Assembly: GCA_903933995.1 (NCBI GenBank)
Contig: CAIZMD010000638.1
Coordinates: 1-14,002, forward strand
Origin: an uncultured Bacteroidota bacterium
GTDB lineage: Bacteria; Bacteroidota; Bacteroidia; Chitinophagales; Chitinophagaceae
DNA length: 14,002 bases
Reading direction: 5' to 3'
Position numbers and translations under genes: made by a program. This document shows, one piece after another, positions 1-7,320 of the stretch (the stretch's first letter is position 1; the number at the start of each line of letters is the position of its first letter). The notes below the pieces were generated by a model. It saw only the letters and a list, made by a program, of their open reading frames with translations. It searched no databases and was not told the DNA's origin.

Positions 1-13
1 ACTCTTCTAAATT

Positions 14-47
14 CCCCTACCACTTGTGGGAGGGGTGCCCGCAGGGC
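14..47. repeat. Paired G/C-rich intergenic hairpins
   Basis: Two adjacent inverted repeats. The first pairs CCCCT (14-18) with AGGGG (31-35) and CCA (20-22) with TGG (27-29), with one A-G mismatch and a tiny loop. The second pairs GCCC (37-40) with GGGC (44-47) around a three-base loop. They lie downstream of the minus-strand amidohydrolase gene. Neither is followed by a T-run on the minus strand, so this looks more like a dispersed intergenic repeat of the kind common in Bacteroidota genomes than a classical terminator. That family assignment is inference; the pairing is visible. Confidence 0.55.
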
Positions 48-58
48 GGGGTGGGCCT

Positions 59-93
59 CTCTTCACTCTTCACTCTTCACTCTTATCTCTTCA
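59..93. repeat. CTCTTCA heptamer tandem array
   Basis: Five consecutive 7-base units: 59-65, 66-72, 73-79 and 87-93 are exactly CTCTTCA, while the fourth (80-86) is the variant CTCTTAT. A sixth, poorly matching unit (94-100) runs into the stop codon of the amidohydrolase gene at 99-101. On the coding strand of that gene the unit reads TGAAGAG, so the array would form its 3' untranslated end. Such heptamer arrays can change copy number by slippage; whether this one does cannot be judged from one sequence. Confidence 0.8.
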
Positions 94-98
94 CTTTC

Positions 99-1562
99 TT
101 AATCCCTATAGTTCAACGCCGGCTTTCTATCGCCCAGCAAGGCTTTGTATTGATAGTCACCACGCGCTTCTTTAAATTCTGCCTTGGCTTTTTCAATCAG
201 TGCTGGTTGTGTAAACAAATCAATGGCAGTAAGCGTCATGGTCTTGGCTGCCACCATCATTCCCTTGGTGCCAATTTCAGTTCCTCCACAAGCAACAGCC
301 TGCCAACTATGCGCTGGAGTACCTGGAATCCAAGTGGCTGCTTCCATACCAACGGTTGGTACAGCATAACTTACATCGCCCACATCGGTGCTACCACCTC
401 CTGCATCAACAACAGCTTGTAATGGTTTTACGGTTGCGGCATTGGCAATTTCTGGCGCTTTAAAAGTAAAACTGCTTTGTAGTTTTTTACCAAATGCAAT
501 TTCTTCTGCACTGTATTGTACGCCACCAACTTTCTCCAAATTCTGTTGCATATTTTCTGCCAAAGTTCTGTTGATCAGTAGGTCATGGGTTCCTCCAATG
601 ATCTCATAGTCTACATTGGTTTCTGTTCCCATAGCTGCACCTTTTGCGGTTTTTACTAAGCGATCAAAAATGGCTACTACTTGGTCACGCTTGGGATGAC
701 GCACATAATAAAATACTTCAGAAAAATCGGGGACCACATTGGGTGCCCTTCCACCTGCAGTAATCACATAGTGAATCCTAGTTTCCTGAGGAACGTGTTC
801 GCGCATCATGTTGACCATATTGTCCATGGCTTCAACACCATCTAGTGCAGACCGGCCTCTTTCTGGAGACATAGACGCGTGTGCACTCAAACCCCTGAAC
901 CTAAATTTGGCAGAAGTATTGGCTAGCGCCGATGTCATGGTAATACTATTGGCGTCTCCTGGATGCCAGTGAACCGCCACGTCTACATCATTGAACAAAC
1001 CTGCACGCACCATATAAACTTTTCCGCTACCACCTTCTTCTGCGGGGCAACCAAATACTTTTACAGTACCGCTTAATTTTTTGGCTTCAATGAGTTTTTT
1101 GATTTCAATTCCTGCTGCAACAGATGCGGTTCCAAATAAATGATGACCACAACCATGACCAGCGTCTTGTCCTGCTATCAAGGCTTTTTCAGGACTGGCT
1201 TGTTGGGCCAAACCTGGCAAAGCATCATATTCTGCTAGAATAGCAATCACGGGTTTGCCGCTTCCATAAGTTGCCACAAAAGCAGTAGGAATTCCTGCCA
1301 CTCCTGCTTCAACTTGAAAGCCCGCTTCTTTTAAATGTTGTTGGTGTAGGGCGGAACTCTTGACTTCTTTATAACCCACTTCTGCATATTTCCAGATCTG
1401 CAAAGCCGTGGCTTTGTCTGTTTCATAACCTGCTTGCAGGTCTTGCAGCGCAGCAGTTTTTAAAAGGTCGGTTGGATTAGGGGCAACAGTCTTGGTTTTT
1501 TTCTGCGCCAGTGCCAGCATCACTATCAAAGACAAGGATGCGGTACAAATCAATTTTCTCAT
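99..1562 (-). CDS. Exported M20 family amidohydrolase (AbgB-like)
   Basis: A 487-residue metallopeptidase of the M20 amidohydrolase group, closest in motif style to AbgB, the p-aminobenzoyl-glutamate hydrolase subunit B. Residues 1-19 form a type I signal peptide with an ALA cleavage site before Q20, so the mature enzyme probably works in the periplasm. Candidate metal ligands are visible: C138 and H140 in HGCGHH, E175/E176 in PAEEGG, H198 or H200 in VHWHPG, and H418 in TPAHSW. A lid/dimerisation region around 215-330 separates the two halves of the catalytic domain. The family removes N-acyl or aminobenzoyl groups from amino acids; the true substrate is unknown, and AbgB in E. coli is cytoplasmic. 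It is the last gene of the minus-strand cluster, 11 bp after the dehydrogenase gene, suggesting co-transcription. The start is the ATG that begins the signal peptide. Confidence 0.88.
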   Translation of the reverse strand: MRKLICTASLSLIVMLALAQKKTKTVAPNPTDLLKTAALQDLQAGYETDKATALQIWKYAEVGYKEVKSSALHQQHLKEAGFQVEAGVAGIPTAFVATYGSGKPVIAILAEYDALPGLAQQASPEKALIAGQDAGHGCGHHLFGTASVAAGIEIKKLIEAKKLSGTVKVFGCPAEEGGSGKVYMVRAGLFNDVDVAVHWHPGDANSITMTSALANTSAKFRFRGLSAHASMSPERGRSALDGVEAMDNMVNMMREHVPQETRIHYVITAGGRAPNVVPDFSEVFYYVRHPKRDQVVAIFDRLVKTAKGAAMGTETNVDYEIIGGTHDLLINRTLAENMQQNLEKVGGVQYSAEEIAFGKKLQSSFTFKAPEIANAATVKPLQAVVDAGGGSTDVGDVSYAVPTVGMEAATWIPGTPAHSWQAVACGGTEIGTKGMMVAAKTMTLTAIDLFTQPALIEKAKAEFKEARGDYQYKALLGDRKPALNYRD

Positions 1563-1573
1563 AGCTAGTTTAT

Positions 1574-2392
1574 TTATACAAATAGATCGGGGTACAATTG
1601 TGCACCTGGTACAACGGAATATTTAGACAAGTCAGTAATGCCTTCAGCTGCTAGTACCTCTTCATCTATGAAAGTATTGCCTGTACATTGTGAAGCATTT
1701 TTCTTCAGGATAAAATACACAGCGTCTGCAATAATTTCTGGTGTTCGGCTCATTTTGGCCAGGGCTTCTCCTCCCAATAAATTACGAACCGCTGCTGTAT
1801 CAATGGTAGTTCTGGGCCAAAGTGCATTGGCTGCTATACCCGCACCTTTGAACTCAGCAGCCCAACCTAGTGCCAACATACTCATGTTGAACTTGGTAAT
1901 GGTATAGGCAATATGCCCGCCCATCCATTTTGGAATCAGGTTAATGGGTGGCGATAAAGTAATAATATGTGGGTTCTTTCCCTTTCTCAAATAAGGCAAG
2001 CAATGCTTCACCACCAAGAAAGTGCCGCGCACATTAATGCTTTGCATCAGGTCAAAACGCTTAGACTCTGTTTGTTCAGTTGGTGTAAGTGAAATAGCAG
2101 AAGCATTATTGATGACCACATCAATGCCACCAAAACGCTCTACGGCTAGTTGCACCATTTGTTGAATCTGTTCTTCGTTGCGAATATCTACTTGCACGGC
2201 AAGTGCCTTTCCTCCGGCAGCTTCTACTTCTGCTGCGGCTGAATGTATGGTACCGCCCAAACGTGGATCTTCGTCTACTGATTTAGCAGCAATAATAATA
2301 TTGGCTCCCTCTTTGGCAAGACGGATAGCCATGGCTTTTCCAATTCCCCTGCTAGCGCCGGTAATTAGGATGGTTCTGTTTTGAAATGGCAT
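1574..2392 (-). CDS. SDR family oxidoreductase (HSDL2-like)
   Basis: A 272-residue classical short-chain dehydrogenase/reductase. The Rossmann nucleotide-binding motif TGASRGIG is at 11-18, the NNAS motif at 95-98, and the catalytic YxxxK is Y163-K167. The serine of the triad is probably S147 in ITLSPPINL. The S-PP-N-L signature and the 16-residue gap from S147 to Y163 resemble the HSDL2 (hydroxysteroid dehydrogenase-like 2) branch rather than FabG, where the spacing is usually 13. HSDL2 proteins are linked to fatty-acid or lipid metabolism but their substrate is poorly defined. No sterol-carrier (SCP2) domain is present, unlike animal HSDL2. The gene lies 37 bp after gmk and 11 bp before the amidohydrolase gene, so an operon is likely. 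No signal peptide; cytoplasmic. Confidence 0.88.
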   Translation of the reverse strand: MPFQNRTILITGASRGIGKAMAIRLAKEGANIIIAAKSVDEDPRLGGTIHSAAAEVEAAGGKALAVQVDIRNEEQIQQMVQLAVERFGGIDVVINNASAISLTPTEQTESKRFDLMQSINVRGTFLVVKHCLPYLRKGKNPHIITLSPPINLIPKWMGGHIAYTITKFNMSMLALGWAAEFKGAGIAANALWPRTTIDTAAVRNLLGGEALAKMSRTPEIIADAVYFILKKNASQCTGNTFIDEEVLAAEGITDLSKYSVVPGAQLYPDLFV

Positions 2393-2429
2393 ATGGTAAT
2401 TGTTAGATGCTCAATTTAGCAAATCCAAC

Positions 2430-3005
2430 TTACCAACCTAAGAAATCTTTGATTACGGTTTCAGTTTCTGCACAGGCTTTGTCCAAATCATCGTTCACAA
2501 TACAAACGTTGAACATATGATTGAAGCTGATTTCATAAGCCGCTTTGTTCACCCTAGTGGCTAGGGTTTCTGGCGTTTCCGTACCCCTGCTCTCCAACCT
2601 TCTTTTAAGTTCTTCAACGGATGGGGGTTCTATAAATATGGAAAGACTGCTTCCCTTAAATTGTTCTTGCACATGAATGGCACCTTGAACGTCTATGTCT
2701 AACATGGGGGTTTTGCCCAAGGACCAGATTCGCTCCAATTCTGCGTGTAGCGTGCCATAATACTTACCCTCGTAGACCATTTCCCATTCAATAAAGGCGT
2801 TTTCGGCAATTTTCTGCTTAAAATCTGCCTCAGTAATAAAATGGTAATCCACCCCATCTTGTTCACCCGCCCTTGGGCTTCGGGTAGCAGCCGAAATAGA
2901 AAAAGACAGTTTGGGGTATTTACCCAATAGATATCGCGTAATGGAAGTTTTACCAGCCCCAGATGGAGCAGTAATAATGATTAGTTTGTTCTGGCTATTG
3001 TCCAT
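2430..3005 (-). CDS. gmk: Guanylate kinase
   Basis: Guanylate kinase phosphorylates GMP (or dGMP) to GDP with ATP, an essential cytoplasmic step of purine nucleotide synthesis. From the chosen ATG the protein has 191 residues, slightly shorter than the 207 of E. coli. The P-loop APSGAGKT is at 13-20, the GMP-binding segment with TRSPRAGE and GVDYHF at 41-56, and the DIDVQGA motif at 103-109. The lid and adenine-contact region follows with RRLESRGTE (about 135-143). An in-frame TTG at 3023 would add six residues (MQQIHH) that are not part of the fold; the ATG at 3005 places the first beta strand at the usual distance. It follows the sensor kinase gene by 32 bp and precedes the dehydrogenase gene by 37 bp. 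Confidence 0.95.
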   Translation of the reverse strand: MDNSQNKLIIITAPSGAGKTSITRYLLGKYPKLSFSISAATRSPRAGEQDGVDYHFITEADFKQKIAENAFIEWEMVYEGKYYGTLHAELERIWSLGKTPMLDIDVQGAIHVQEQFKGSSLSIFIEPPSVEELKRRLESRGTETPETLATRVNKAAYEISFNHMFNVCIVNDDLDKACAETETVIKDFLGW

Positions 3006-3037
3006 ATGATGGATTTGCTGCAAAGAAAGGTATTTTC

Positions 3038-4168
3038 TTATTGTTGAACTGAAATGGGGAGTTGCACCGTGGCTGCTACTTGGTGATCATTGATATTGGT
3101 AAGACTTAAGACCGGTGCATTGGAGTAGAAAAGTCTAAAGCGTTTGTTCAAATTGACAATGCCAATTCCCTGTCTTCCCTTGTCTTCCTGTTGTTGAATT
3201 TGACCGGTATTGATTACAGTGATAAACAATTCCTCTCCAATTTTCTTGACTTCTACCATTACATGACCACCCTTGACCAATTTGCTAATCCCGTGTTTGA
3301 TGGCATTTTCTGCCAAAGTAAGGAGGATGCTGGGGGGTACAATTAATTCAAGAGCTTCTGGGTCAACGTCTACATTGAATTCCAAACGCTCTTCAAACCT
3401 AATTTTCTCTAAAGCAAGATAGTCTCTTACTATATCTGCTTCCTGCTGCACGCTGATAAAACGCTGCTTTTCATAGTTCAGGGTATGTCGCAACAATTGA
3501 GAAAGTAGGGTGGTAGCTGTTCGGGCCTGTTCCCCATCTGTGATGATGAGGGAGCGGATACTATTAAGTGCATTAAATAGAAAATGCGGGTTCAGCTGCA
3601 ATCGCAGGATTTCTAGTTGGGCGGTTTGTAGCTCAAGAGCGGTATGTAACTGTTTTACATCGGCCTTGGCCTTATGGTATAAAAACTTAGAAATATGGTA
3701 CATCAATAACCAAACTGCCAGGTATCTACTCCAGTTAATCACGTTCATGAAAAAGCTCAGATTCCAAATGACTATTCTAGAAGTATGGTCAATTAGGTAA
3801 AACAGGCAAGATCCTGTGAGTGGGATAATCAAGGACAGACTTACCCAAGAAACCAGCATCCAGAAAAACTGCATTAGGTAAGTGTGTTTGAAAAAATTGC
3901 TCTGGTTAATAATGTATCTGTACAAATGGGTATAGAGCATGGCTATCACGGTAAGACCAGAAAGTGATAGAAAATCAGGTATGGTGAAAAATCCCAATCC
4001 TATATAATTGACCAATTCATAGAACAACATGGCCAACCAACCACATGCCTGAAAAATCCAATAAAGGGTTTTCCTGTTCACTTTGTCTAGTCTAAAAGGT
4101 TGTTTCTTGTTAATAGTATTGGACATTGAAGGCATTAAGATAAACAAATATGTATGATTTTTTCTCAT
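3038..4168 (-). CDS. LytS/YehU-type sensor histidine kinase
   Basis: A 376-residue membrane histidine kinase. Four hydrophobic segments lie at about 33-54, 66-87, 98-125 and 133-158. A short coiled coil follows (about 165-190), then the His_kinase domain with LQLNPHFLFNALNS, where H195 is the phospho-acceptor. The ATPase domain has its N-box in LAENAIKHG (N288) and a glycine loop in GIGIVNLNKR (335-344). Kinases of this type usually partner with a LytTR-class response regulator encoded just downstream. Here the next gene is gmk, so the kinase is an orphan within the window. There is almost no extracytoplasmic loop, suggesting a signal sensed in or at the membrane. The start is uncertain: ATG codons at 4168, 4135 and 4126 are all possible, and the first 14 residues look dispensable. 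Confidence 0.88.
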   Translation of the reverse strand: MRKNHTYLFILMPSMSNTINKKQPFRLDKVNRKTLYWIFQACGWLAMLFYELVNYIGLGFFTIPDFLSLSGLTVIAMLYTHLYRYIINQSNFFKHTYLMQFFWMLVSWVSLSLIIPLTGSCLFYLIDHTSRIVIWNLSFFMNVINWSRYLAVWLLMYHISKFLYHKAKADVKQLHTALELQTAQLEILRLQLNPHFLFNALNSIRSLIITDGEQARTATTLLSQLLRHTLNYEKQRFISVQQEADIVRDYLALEKIRFEERLEFNVDVDPEALELIVPPSILLTLAENAIKHGISKLVKGGHVMVEVKKIGEELFITVINTGQIQQQEDKGRQGIGIVNLNKRFRLFYSNAPVLSLTNINDHQVAATVQLPISVQQ

Positions 4169-4248
4169 CCCATTCCCAAATAGGGATGAAAGGCGGCTAG
4201 GGATTTTGGTCTAGGCTTGTGAAATTATTTGGACTGTAAGAGGATCAT

Positions 4249-4725
4249 TTAGGATTCCTCAACAGAAGCTCTTTGAATTTTGCTATTCCTACCCACTGCA
4301 TAATATGGTTTGAGTGATTGGAAAATCTGCTCAAATTGGGGTTGACCGGCAGCAGCTCCGTTCTTTGTATGTTGAAAATAAGAGCGAGTCTGCTTCATGA
4401 TATCATTGCCCAACAACAAACGAGCATCTTCTAATTGTTTCTTGAGCAGGTCAACTTCTCCCAACAATTCCGTGTATTGTTCAAAGAGTTGCATCTGGTT
4501 ATTGCAGGCAGTTACGTCTAGATAACTGGGAACCGTGCTGGGGCTTTTGCGCATGTGGAGCAGGGCGGCTTTTACAAAATCCTTGCGTTTTAAATGCAGT
4601 TTAAACATGCTTCTGCGTTCCAAATTGCTCAGTTTTACCTTGGCAGGAATCATGTTTTTCACAGAAGATAAGTGCTGGTTAATGGCCAGTAATTCTGATC
4701 CTATAAAGCCCCTAAAATTAGCCAT
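4249..4725 (-). CDS. Hypothetical protein, helical, 158 residues
   Basis: I do not recognise this protein. It is predicted to be soluble, with no signal peptide or membrane segment. The N-terminal half is basic (for example LERRSMFKLHLKRKDF at 35-50). Residues about 77-106 (MQLFEQYTELLGEVDLLKKQ and onward) have a heptad-like leucine pattern consistent with a coiled coil, and the tail is polar. The reading frame is intact, begins with a clear ATG and ends 80 bp before the sensor kinase start, on the same strand. Its upstream region is a long AT-rich divergent intergenic stretch that could carry its own promoter. The overlapping plus-strand frame at 4535-4780 is a shadow. A role cannot be assigned. 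Confidence 0.7.
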   Translation of the reverse strand: MANFRGFIGSELLAINQHLSSVKNMIPAKVKLSNLERRSMFKLHLKRKDFVKAALLHMRKSPSTVPSYLDVTACNNQMQLFEQYTELLGEVDLLKKQLEDARLLLGNDIMKQTRSYFQHTKNGAAAGQPQFEQIFQSLKPYYAVGRNSKIQRASVEES

Positions 4726-4770
4726 GGTCTATTTTTTAATAGTAAATAACGGATTAATAAATAGAAAATT

Positions 4771-4891
4771 GCTATTTTAAAAACATTATTTTTCTGTTAA
4801 CTGAGGTAAAAATAGCAGCCTTGAAAATTTGAATTTTACCCAAAATGGGGATTAAATAGCGCAAAATGCAGATAAAATCATAGAAAATAGC
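4771..4891. promoter_or_regulatory. AAATAGC repeat cluster in divergent intergenic region
   Basis: The gap between the two divergent genes (4726-4954) is AT-rich and holds four copies of one 7-mer: GCTATTT at 4771-4777 (inverse orientation) and AAATAGC at 4810-4816, 4854-4860 and 4885-4891. The first two extend to an 8-base inverted repeat, GCTATTTT (4771-4778) with AAAATAGC (4809-4816). The segment ATAGAAAAT also occurs twice (4761-4769, 4880-4888). The region must hold the promoters of the hypothetical gene and the acyltransferase gene. I could not find a convincing TAnnTTTG element, so promoter positions remain open. Regulatory function is inference. Confidence 0.35.
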
Positions 4892-4954
4892 CCATTTTTA
4901 TCCATTTTTTAGGATGTTTCCCTTAACTTGTTTGTCAGAAAAAACGATTGCCCC

Positions 4955-5551
4955 ATGGGATGGTTCTGGAAAACCGCTTTTAGGTTGAGTGGCTGGCGCG
5001 TGCGCGATGCCTTTCCCAAGGGGATTGACAAAGCCGTGCTCATTGTGGCCCCACATACCAGCGCTTGGGATTTTCCCTTAGGACTGGCAGCCCGGTCTGT
5101 TCTGAATTTAAAACATACACATTATTTGGGCAAGGAAGAGCTCTTTAAAGGACCTTTTGGATTTCTGTTCAGGGGCACAGGTGGTTATCCGGTAAACCGA
5201 TTCAATAAGGAAAAAATGGTGGACCAAGTGGTGGACCTTTTTCAAACCCATGAACAGTTCATCCTAGCTTTATCACCAGAAGGCACCCGCAAAAAAGTAG
5301 ACCGGCTCCGCACCGGGTTTTACCATATTGCCAAAAAAGCGGGGGTACCCATTGTGATGGTGGGCTTTGATTTCTCCAAAAAAGAAATCAGCATTGCGCC
5401 CCCTTTTTTTGCTGGCTTGGACGAAGCCGCCGACTTTAAAAAGATCATTCAGTTCTTTGCTCCAATCAAGGGAAAAATTCCGGAATTGGGATTAGACCAT
5501 CTTTTACATCAGAATCACCAACTTTCAAATCAAGAAAACAACGCTATATAG
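4955..5551 (+). CDS. PlsC-like lysophospholipid acyltransferase
   Basis: A 198-residue member of the 1-acyl-sn-glycerol-3-phosphate acyltransferase superfamily, which transfers an acyl chain from acyl-CoA or acyl-ACP to a lysophospholipid at the inner membrane. The catalytic HxxxxD motif is in APHTSAWDF (H34, D39). The glycerol-phosphate-binding motif is SPEGTR (107-112), and a proline-bearing motif IVMVGFDF lies further on. Its short length and HTSAWDF motif fit the small family variants rather than full-length PlsC (about 245 residues). The chosen ATG at 4955 starts MGWFWKTAFRLSGW, a natural amphipathic or membrane-facing start; a TTG at 4928 would add nine residues without support. The acyl-CoA synthetase gene follows after 24 bp, suggesting that one activates fatty acids which the other uses; exact acceptor lipid unknown. 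Confidence 0.85.
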   Translation: MGWFWKTAFRLSGWRVRDAFPKGIDKAVLIVAPHTSAWDFPLGLAARSVLNLKHTHYLGKEELFKGPFGFLFRGTGGYPVNRFNKEKMVDQVVDLFQTHEQFILALSPEGTRKKVDRLRTGFYHIAKKAGVPIVMVGFDFSKKEISIAPPFFAGLDEAADFKKIIQFFAPIKGKIPELGLDHLLHQNHQLSNQENNAI

Positions 5552-5575
5552 CACATCATCCCCTCAAAGAAAAGC

Positions 5576-7231
5576 ATGCAATTCAACCACAACCCCCCAT
5601 CTATTATTGATTGTTTTTGCAAATACGAAATAGAAAAACCTGATTCAATTTTTCTTTCTGAGCCGGTAAATGGTGTGTATCAGGAATTTTCCTGGAAAAG
5701 CGCCGGAGCAGAAATTAGGAAAATGGCAGCCGTTTTGGAGCAAAAAGGGCTAAAAAAGGGTGATAAAGTGGCCATTTTGAGCAAAAACTGCGCTTTTTGG
5801 GTTATGGCAGATTTGGCCATTTTAATGGCTGGATGTGTTCCGGTTCCACTTTATCCCAACTCTACTCCTCAGAGTTTGAACCAGATTTTAATCCATAGTG
5901 ATAGTCAGTTAATCTTTATTGGCAAACTAGACAATCCCGCATTGATGCAACAAGCTGTTCCAGTTGGCATGCCCCAGATCAGTTTTCCTTTTTACCCCAT
6001 TGCGGGCACGGAAATTTGGACAGACCTGACCAGCGAACAGGATCCCATTCAAGGTAAACCGCTGATTAGTCCCCAAGATTTGTCTTGTATTATATATACA
6101 TCTGGAACTACTGGTATGCCCAAAGGGGTGGTACATAGCTTTGAAGCCATGAGTTTTGCGGTGGATGCTTTTTTGCAAACCAACCCCACCCTTAGAAAAG
6201 AAATCTTCTTCTCTTACCTACCACTTTGCCATGTGGCAGAGAAAATGCTGGTAGAATGTGGTACCATATTTACTGGAAGCACCATGTATTTTGTAGAATC
6301 CATGGACAGTTTTTCTAAGAACCTCCAATTTACCCGACCCACTGTTTTTCTAGCAGTTCCCCGTATTTGGGAGAAAATGAGAGAAGAAATTTTGAAGAAA
6401 ATGCCCCAGGCCAAATTGGACCGAATTTTGCGAATTCCGGTCATTTCTACCCTTTTTAAGCGAATTTTACGCAAAAAACTAGGGTTTTCTAGGGCAAATT
6501 TCATTTTTACCGGTGCATCGCCCATTAACCCAATGCTGTTAGAATGGTTCAAAAAACTGGATCTTGAAATCATGGAAGCTTATGGGATGACAGAAAATAT
6601 GGCGCTTTCCCATGCCAATAAAAAGGGGCAGATCAAGTTTGGAACCGTGGGTACTTCTTATCCGGGGGTGGAAGTAAGAATTGGTGAAGACCAGGAAGTA
6701 CAGGTTAAGAGTAAGGCTTCTATGTTGGGATATTATAAAGAGCCAGAACTAACAGCCGAATGTTTTATAGATGGTTATCTCAGAACTGGAGATCAGGGAT
6801 CCATAGATGCCAATGGCTTTTTAACCATTATTGGGCGTACCAAGGACCAGTTCAAAACCAGCAAGGGAAAATATGTGAGTCCTGCTCCTATTGAAAGCAA
6901 AATCCTAGAACATCCTTTTATTGATCAGGCCTGTGTAGTGGGTCATGCTCTTCCTAGTGCCTTGGTTATCTGTATTTTATCGCCGCTAGGCAGGGAAGAA
7001 AACGCTTCCACTCTAAACCTAGCACTCAGTGAACACCTGAAAAATGTGAATGAGCAACTGGAGCAACACGAGAAACTAAGCAAGATGGTTTTACTCAAAG
7101 AAGAGTGGACCATTGACAACGGAATCTTAACCCCAACCTTAAAAATCAAACGTAAATCGGTTGACCAGCAATACCAAGACAACTATGAAAAATGGCAGTC
7201 TCAGCCAGAACCCGTGCTTATTCTATTATAA
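5576..7231 (+). CDS. Long-chain acyl-CoA synthetase (AMP-binding)
   Basis: A 551-residue ANL-superfamily enzyme, most like long-chain fatty acid-CoA ligases of the FadD15/ACSL type. It forms an acyl-adenylate with ATP and then the CoA thioester. The P-loop YTSGTTGMPKG is at 174-184, the YGMTE adenylation motif at 336-340, TGDQG at 404-408 and the hinge GRTKDQFKTSKGKYVSP at 420-436. The C-terminal catalytic lysine is probably K523 in TPTLKIKR. The protein is somewhat shorter than typical ACSL enzymes (about 600 residues). No signal peptide; probably a peripheral inner-membrane or cytoplasmic enzyme. It starts 24 bp after the acyltransferase gene with an A/G-rich stretch (AAAGAAAAG) just before the ATG. 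The exact acyl chain preference cannot be read from sequence. Confidence 0.92.
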   Translation: MQFNHNPPSIIDCFCKYEIEKPDSIFLSEPVNGVYQEFSWKSAGAEIRKMAAVLEQKGLKKGDKVAILSKNCAFWVMADLAILMAGCVPVPLYPNSTPQSLNQILIHSDSQLIFIGKLDNPALMQQAVPVGMPQISFPFYPIAGTEIWTDLTSEQDPIQGKPLISPQDLSCIIYTSGTTGMPKGVVHSFEAMSFAVDAFLQTNPTLRKEIFFSYLPLCHVAEKMLVECGTIFTGSTMYFVESMDSFSKNLQFTRPTVFLAVPRIWEKMREEILKKMPQAKLDRILRIPVISTLFKRILRKKLGFSRANFIFTGASPINPMLLEWFKKLDLEIMEAYGMTENMALSHANKKGQIKFGTVGTSYPGVEVRIGEDQEVQVKSKASMLGYYKEPELTAECFIDGYLRTGDQGSIDANGFLTIIGRTKDQFKTSKGKYVSPAPIESKILEHPFIDQACVVGHALPSALVICILSPLGREENASTLNLALSEHLKNVNEQLEQHEKLSKMVLLKEEWTIDNGILTPTLKIKRKSVDQQYQDNYEKWQSQPEPVLILL

Positions 7232-7320
7232 TTTGGTCAATTAAAGGCAAAAACTGCCATATCGCACAATTTTAGCCCTCCAGATTCGTTTTCAATGGGA
7301 ATTACGGTAAAAACCAAGTT

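Noticed and set aside
24..422. Plus-strand open frame over the amidohydrolase gene end
   Set aside because: It runs through the intergenic repeat and antisense to the well-supported M20 gene, with no recognisable protein features.
4921..4934. TAACTTG as a Bacteroidota -7 promoter element for the acyltransferase gene
   Set aside because: It lacks one base of the TAnnTTTG consensus and has no properly spaced -33 element.
6214..6573. Minus-strand open frame inside the acyl-CoA synthetase gene
   Set aside because: It is fully antisense to conserved motifs of the synthetase and shows no domain of its own.
7246..7258. GGCA/TGCC inverted repeat after the acyl-CoA synthetase gene
   Set aside because: The stem has only four base pairs and no T-run follows, so it is not a credible terminator.
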